Shown: positions 60,043 to 64,000 of the stretch, one piece after another
Numbering within the stretch: position 1 is the first letter of the stretch
Layout: each line of letters starts with the position of its first letter
NCBI GenBank assembly: GCA_005888735.1
Contig: VBBN01000031.1
Coordinates: 56,096 to 120,095 of the forward strand
Reading direction: 5' to 3'
Source: Candidatus Bathyarchaeota archaeon
Lineage (GTDB): Archaea; Thermoproteota; Bathyarchaeia; 40CM-2-53-6
Length of the DNA stretch: 64,000 bases
The notes under the pieces: generated by a model
Told to the model about the DNA's origin: nothing
Database searches by the model: none
What the model saw: only the letters and a program-made list of their open reading frames with translations
Position numbers and translations under genes: made by a program

Positions 60043-60447
60043 TTAAGTCCCTATCTTGGTTTTCCGCTCCTCGTAGATGGGTGTGAGAAGGTTTACCGCC
60101 CGGTCTACGGTGGCTCTCCGGTCCCGTAGTCCTTGGACCACGGCTTGTTCATGCATCTTGAAGATGTTGGTCAGCGTCATCCGAGGGTGCAGGGGTTTGA
60201 ACCGTGGGGGGTCTCCAACGGTTCTGATTATCAGCCCCCGCTCCACCATTCGCTCGAAGAGAATTCTGACCTCCTCTGCTGGGAGACCTAGGAGACTGGA
60301 TGCCTCGCTAACTGTCGGGTCGGGTGTTTGGACTAGTTTGATGTAGGCTCGCGTTTCTATTCGGGGAAGGCTGAACTGGGTCTCGAGCGTCTCCGCAAGT
60401 TCCCCCTCATCGATAGGCCTCTTCTTGAGAGAAGCTGGAGATGGCAA
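60043..60447 (-). CDS. TrmB-like winged-helix regulator
   Basis: A 134-residue protein with a winged helix (LPRIETRAYIKLVQTPDPTVSEASSLLGLPAEEVRILFERMVERGLI, then wing RTVGDPPRFKPLHP) and a helical C-terminus (FKMHEQAVVQGLRDRRATVDRA). The pattern is that of the N-terminal part of TrmB regulators, shortened. It precedes the MFS transporter gene in the same unit and probably controls it. Confidence 0.78.
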   Translation of the reverse strand: MPSPASLKKRPIDEGELAETLETQFSLPRIETRAYIKLVQTPDPTVSEASSLLGLPAEEVRILFERMVERGLIIRTVGDPPRFKPLHPRMTLTNIFKMHEQAVVQGLRDRRATVDRAVNLLTPIYEERKTKIGT

Positions 60448-60577
60448 GGATCATGACCTCCGAAATTTGAAGCGAGCTTTCAGGTCATTGGCTAAAGCTT
60501 TGCGCTAGGAGCTGTGTTTAGACCCTGGATTACAGGGTTAAAGCCATAGTCTCAAACGCTGCGACCGTGGCGAGAGT

Positions 60578-61543
60578 ATGGAGCACGTTAAGCTCGGCTC
60601 TGCGGGTGTAAAGGTCTCCCGGATTTGTCTCGGCACGATGTCTTTCGGCAACTCTGAGGAATGGATGGTTGAAATCGACAAGGCCAGGCCAATTGTAAGG
60701 CGTGCTCTTGACCTAGGGATAAACTTCTTCGACACTGCGGACACTTACTCGCAGGGAAGGTCCGAGGAAATTGTCGGGGAGCTCCTCAAGGACCATCGCG
60801 ACGACGTTGTTCTCGCATCAAAAGTTCGACTCAAAACCGGCGAGGGACCCAACAACCAAGGCCTCTCACGACACCACATCCTAGCACAGGTGAGAAAGAG
60901 TCTCAAGAGACTCCAGACTGACAGAATCGACCTCTACCAGATCCACCGTTTTGACTACGAGACCCCCATAGAGGAGACACTCCTCACTCTCAACGATCTC
61001 GTCCGGCAGGGAAACGTTGAGTACATAGGCGCCTCCAGCATGTATGCATGGCAGTTCGCCAAGCTCCTCTACACAAGCGACCTCCTCCACGCCGTAAGGA
61101 TCGTCTCGATGCAAAACCACTACAACCTATGCTACCGCGAGGAAGAACGAGAGATGATTCCGTTGTGCAAAGACCAAGGCGTTGCCCTACTTCCTTGGAG
61201 CCCTCTCGCCCGAGGCTTTCTCACAGGAAGATACAAGCGGGGAAAAACCCCAGACACAGTTCGGTATAAGACGGACAAATACTTTGCAGAGAGATTCTTC
61301 CGTTCCGAGGACTTCGACGTTCTCGAACGCGTAGAGGAAGTTGCCAAAGAGAAAGATGTGACCCCTTCCCAAATCGCTCTGGCATGGCTCCTTCACAGAG
61401 GAGTTACGGCGCCCATAATCGGGGCCACCAGAAGAGAGCATATCGAAGAAGCCGTGGAGTCAACGCAGTTGCAGCTAACCGTTGATGATGTGAAGAGATT
61501 AGAGGAACCCTATAGGCCACACCCAATACTCGGCCACACGTGA
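60578..61543 (+). CDS. Aldo/keto reductase
   Basis: A 321-residue TIM-barrel oxidoreductase. Catalytic residues D52 and Y57 (FFDTADTYSQG), K82 (ASKVRL) and H123 (YQIHRFD) are intact; cofactor segment PIIGATRREHIEEA is near the end. It is in the same superfamily as 6747-7724 but not a close paralog. The best bacterial comparison is the YajO-type group. Substrate unknown. Divergent from the winged-helix/MFS pair. Confidence 0.92.
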   Translation: MEHVKLGSAGVKVSRICLGTMSFGNSEEWMVEIDKARPIVRRALDLGINFFDTADTYSQGRSEEIVGELLKDHRDDVVLASKVRLKTGEGPNNQGLSRHHILAQVRKSLKRLQTDRIDLYQIHRFDYETPIEETLLTLNDLVRQGNVEYIGASSMYAWQFAKLLYTSDLLHAVRIVSMQNHYNLCYREEEREMIPLCKDQGVALLPWSPLARGFLTGRYKRGKTPDTVRYKTDKYFAERFFRSEDFDVLERVEEVAKEKDVTPSQIALAWLLHRGVTAPIIGATRREHIEEAVESTQLQLTVDDVKRLEEPYRPHPILGHT

Positions 61544-61621
61544 ACGTGGACGCCAGGCCGGAATTACAAAATACACTAGAGAACGGATTTTCAAGGTCGG
61601 GCGATCAACATTATGGATATG

Positions 61622-62100
61622 TCATCGGCGACCCTTCCATACACTGTAACACCCGTTAAGGTTAGGCCCCCTCGTCAGCTCTACCTCTCCCATCGGAATA
61701 ACTCTCTCCGTGGCGACGGGCGGCATTCGTTTGTGGTGACCCGGGTCCTGCACCACGTTCAGCGAGTTGCCGTCTGGGTCTAGGAAGTCCGCTGACCATC
61801 CTCCCCAGTCGAGTTTCTTAGGAGGATTCGCAAATCTGGCTCCACTAGCTTCCAAGCGCTTGTACAGGCCCTGGACGTCGTCGGTATCGAGCGTAATTCC
61901 AGTCATTATCGGGTATCCTCTTGGAAGACCTTCCTTCCTTTCGTATAGGCCGATTTTGCAGAGTGGCTTCTCTGGACCGAGTTCAATCCAGGTGAACACG
62001 CGCCCATCAAGCTGGAGATTGAGTCCGAGCATGTCCCGATAGAAAGCCAGTGCCTTTTCAAGTTGGAGACCGGTATCGATACGACCCAGACACGTTTCAC
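61622..62100 (-). pseudogene. VOC-family protein with frameshifted N-terminus
   Basis: The C-terminal ~140 residues read as a glyoxalase/VOC protein (LEKALAFYRDMLGLNLQ, WGGWSADFLDPDGNSLNVVQDP). Its true first strand is in another frame just upstream: GTG at 62100 begins KRVWVVSIPVSN, which in the family runs directly into LEKALAFY. One missing base near 62060-62066 explains this. The alternative in-frame ATG at 62113 gives a non-family N-terminus. A single-base error or a real inactivation; the function (lyase, dioxygenase or antibiotic resistance-like) cannot be told. Confidence 0.7.
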
Positions 62101-62217
62101 AAGTGGTGTCCATGGGACATGCCGAAAGGTTGCGCGATATTTATTGGGGTGGGTATGTGTTTGGTCGGACACCTTGGGCGCCAGACGTTGGAGCATACCA
62201 GCTTTCCAAGCAATCCT

Positions 62218-62595
62218 TTGCGGCGACCGGACTCACGGGTACTTCCGTTCAAAGCGTCTCTCCGGCCTGCTGTCGTCTTCCTCGCATGTCCGGTGAGGGC
62301 TAGCCTCGATGTTCTCGGCAGGAAACGGAGTTTTCTGATTCTCTACTCGTTGGGGTTCATGAGAGTTGACCGGTTTAATGAAATGCGTGCCTACATGCCC
62401 GAAATAACCGGAAGCGTTCTGGCAAAACGGCTGAGCTCTCTAGAAAAGAGCGGCTACGTGAAGAGGAAGAATCAGCGGAATGAGTCTCGTACAGGTGTAA
62501 TCTGGCAGCTCACCGAGAAGGGAAAGGATACTGTTCTCATCATCATGAGTCTCATAGGCCATTCATCAAGATGGAATGCAAGAGAACTCTTCTAG
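62218..62595 (+). CDS. HxlR-type regulator
   Basis: The core LACPVRASLDVLGRKRSFLILYSLGF, FNEMRAYMPEITGSVLAKRLSSLEKSGYVKRK and WQLTEKGKDTVLIIMSLIGHSS is an HxlR winged helix with the family cysteine before PVRASLDVLG. TTG at 62218 is the likeliest start; a reading from 62050 would include about 55 non-family residues overlapping the VOC gene. The regulator probably controls the divergent VOC gene. A third HxlR member is at 63641. Confidence 0.72.
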   Translation: MRRPDSRVLPFKASLRPAVVFLACPVRASLDVLGRKRSFLILYSLGFMRVDRFNEMRAYMPEITGSVLAKRLSSLEKSGYVKRKNQRNESRTGVIWQLTEKGKDTVLIIMSLIGHSSRWNARELF

Positions 62596-62800
62596 GATGG
62601 GACTCCGAAGAGCCTTCATCAGATCTTTCCACGACGAACCAGCGATTGAAGCTCGCGTCCCAAGCGGCTATGCCGGATTGGTTGTGTAACCAGGAAGGGT
62701 TCGTAGATTCTCAGCTTGCCTGTCTTGAATTTGGCTGTCAGGGAAAGAGAGTCTTCAGCTGGGAAAGCTATAATTCCGTAGTCCGTTCGCAGTTACTCGC

Positions 62801-63469
62801 ATGACTGACCAGGCACGGAGCAGCCCAGTGGGCTTCTTCCATTTTCCAGGGCTCGGGCATTTTCTCGTAGTTCTCATTGTGACAAATTTGGAGATTGTTG
62901 GCCTCATGGGATGGTTGGCCGTCGCCACAGGCAAAGGCTTGGACTCGGTTTTTGGGAACCTAGCCATTCTGTCCAGCCTAAATCAGCTAGACCAGTTCAT
63001 TTCCACCATAGGCCGTGCGCGTTTCGCCTCAATTTTCCTCGGCTTTTTCCTTCTCATGGAGCATATCATTGCTCAGATGGATCAGACTGGAAGGGGAATC
63101 TCGGGAAGAGAGTTCACAGAAATTCTGAGCTTCACCAGTCTAGAAGCCGTGATTTGGACGGTATGGCTTCTTCTAATACCGGTGAATGGAGTTCTAGCGA
63201 TCGTGTTCTTTCTAGGGTCGCTCTTCGTCGAGCACCAGATTACGGACAATGTCAAGAAAGGACTTCCATTCCTTCACTTTGCAAGACTCGATGGCAAACT
63301 CTTTCGTGGACTGGTTCTCTTCACGATCTTCGAAGTCATGGGTGCTGTGGTCTGGGTAGCACAAGGAAGGCTCATTGCTCTGGCACTTGGTTCCACACTG
63401 GAACATTACGTTGCCCGCAACGTTGGCCAAATCACGGAGAAAGATGAACTGAGAAGTTCTACTCAGTAA
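62801..63469 (+). CDS. Membrane protein of five or so helices
   Basis: A 222-residue membrane protein (FLVVLIVTNLEIVGLMGWLAV, ASIFLGFFLLMEHIIAQM, EAVIWTVWLLLIPVNGVLAIVFFLG and LFTIFEVMGAVVWVAQG). His and Glu residues within the membrane segments (LFVEHQITDN, LMEHII) may matter. No family recognised. It lies between two HxlR-type regulators. Confidence 0.7.
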   Translation: MTDQARSSPVGFFHFPGLGHFLVVLIVTNLEIVGLMGWLAVATGKGLDSVFGNLAILSSLNQLDQFISTIGRARFASIFLGFFLLMEHIIAQMDQTGRGISGREFTEILSFTSLEAVIWTVWLLLIPVNGVLAIVFFLGSLFVEHQITDNVKKGLPFLHFARLDGKLFRGLVLFTIFEVMGAVVWVAQGRLIALALGSTLEHYVARNVGQITEKDELRSSTQ

Positions 63470-63640
63470 GATGAACACTCAGAAGCTGGGCACCAGGCTT
63501 GCCTAAGGGAGAATTATGTGTACGAGGGGGCGCTGAAGCCTAGCGACACTCAGCGACGGCGTTGAGAAACACTCCGTGTACCGGAGCCAGTCCGCGGGCG
63601 AAGTCTTGTTCAAGTGTAGCCTTTGATGATCTATCTCGCT

Positions 63641-63994
63641 TCAGGACTCGGGAAGAGTTCGCTTATTGTTCGTGGGACCTTGTCCTTGAAGACCCCCCTG
63701 AGGATACCATTTTGAGCCAAAGGCGATGAGGCGCATCAAGATGGGTAAGGTGTCTCTTCCCTTCTCCGTAAGACCCCACCGCACCACAATTGGCGAATTA
63801 CGAGTCTCGATGCGTTCGATTATTCCCTCTTCGTCCAGTTCCTTCAACCGCATCGGCAGGACTCTTGGAGTAAGACCGGGAATCGACTCGAGAAGTCTGT
63901 TGAACCGGTCTATTTTCCGGAACCCGATATCTCGTAGTATCAGCCCCGTCCACTTCTTCCCAAGACTCCAAGGGCGACGGTCTGAATGGGACAT
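63641..63994 (-). CDS. HxlR-type regulator, possibly continuing beyond the window
   Basis: A winged-helix protein of 117 residues from ATG 63994: SLGKKWTGLILRDIGFRKIDRFNRLLESIPGLTPRVLPMRLKELDEEGIIERI and the wing RWGLTEKGRDTLPILMRL. HxlR members usually have a Cys-Pro before this; here SHSDRRPWS takes its place. The frame is open to the window end, so a start outside cannot be excluded. The tail after GSKWYPQGG is unrelated to the family. Confidence 0.75.
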   Translation of the reverse strand: MSHSDRRPWSLGKKWTGLILRDIGFRKIDRFNRLLESIPGLTPRVLPMRLKELDEEGIIERIETRNSPIVVRWGLTEKGRDTLPILMRLIAFGSKWYPQGGLQGQGPTNNKRTLPES

Positions 63995-64000
63995 TGAGCG

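Noticed and set aside
62571..62804. 77-residue plus-strand frame after the HxlR gene
   Set aside because: It has no recognisable fold and overlaps the ends of real genes.

Overview
The window reads as a chromosomal segment of an archaeon, probably a thermoproteotal (Nitrososphaeria/Thaumarchaeota- or Bathyarchaeia-like) mesophile. The evidence is the gene content: ribosomal protein L18e, archaeal aspartyl-tRNA synthetase, archaeal phosphoglycerate mutase (ApgM), an Elf1-type elongation factor, KaiC-like ATPases, double winged-helix Lrp-like regulators, tRNAs with archaeal introns, TATA-box promoters, and frequent TTG starts with short or absent leaders. F420-type proteins (an FrhB/FpoF-like subunit and split-barrel flavin/F420 proteins) suggest that deazaflavin cofactors are used. 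No rRNA, CRISPR array, IS element or integrase was seen.

Layout. 0.1-6.7 kb: two convergent iron-sulfur cluster assembly units, sufB-sufD-Rieske (+) and sufC-sufA-sufS-sufU (-). Both start beside the same 16-bp palindrome. A regulator resembling the cysteine-ligand SufR family lies at 51.4 kb. 6.7-17.5 kb: an aldo/keto reductase, a large regulator, aspS, apgM, a ferritin-like/VIT1 transporter fusion, pyruvate kinase, a two-domain VOC dioxygenase, L18e, tRNA-Val with an unusual D-loop insertion, and MarC. 17.5-20.7 kb: MscL, then an AbrB-like regulator with a membrane protein and two exported proteins. 21.4-28.9 kb: a LURP-one-like protein, an MgtA-like P-type ATPase, a RaiA-like protein, an RDD membrane protein, a KaiC-like ATPase with a small helical partner, and a methyltransferase. 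29-35.3 kb: an HtrA/DUF1512 pair, split-barrel proteins, an HxlR regulator with a visible operator, TMEM175, a zinc-type ferredoxin and enolase. 36-40.4 kb: tRNA-Ser with a canonical intron, a tRNA-Leu-like 3' fragment, and a tightly coupled PKD-receptor/ParA/V4R operon.

40.5-50.6 kb: an F420-type split-barrel protein, a second KaiC-like ATPase, a Tat-signal mini-protein in front of a DUF4331 protein, and an electron-transfer operon encoding NuoB, NuoC, NuoD, NuoI and an FpoF/FrhB-like subunit. NuoI is interrupted by a 373-residue intein placed exactly before a cluster-ligand cysteine. 50.6-64 kb: the SufR-like regulator, small zinc-ribbon proteins, a second double winged-helix regulator, seryl-tRNA synthetase, a second Rieske ferredoxin, Elf1, an MFS transporter with a winged-helix partner, a second aldo/keto reductase, VOC and HxlR genes.

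Several genes are broken in a way visible by eye. sufB has a short deletion plus frameshift near its end. A SnoaL-like cyclase has a frameshift and an amber stop. An HD-domain protein is spread over three frames, and a VOC protein has its N-terminus in another frame. DUF1512 and V4R proteins have conserved N-terminal coding sequence with no ATG, GTG or TTG start. Either this genome is accumulating pseudogenes or the assembly carries indel errors, so these calls should be checked against reads.
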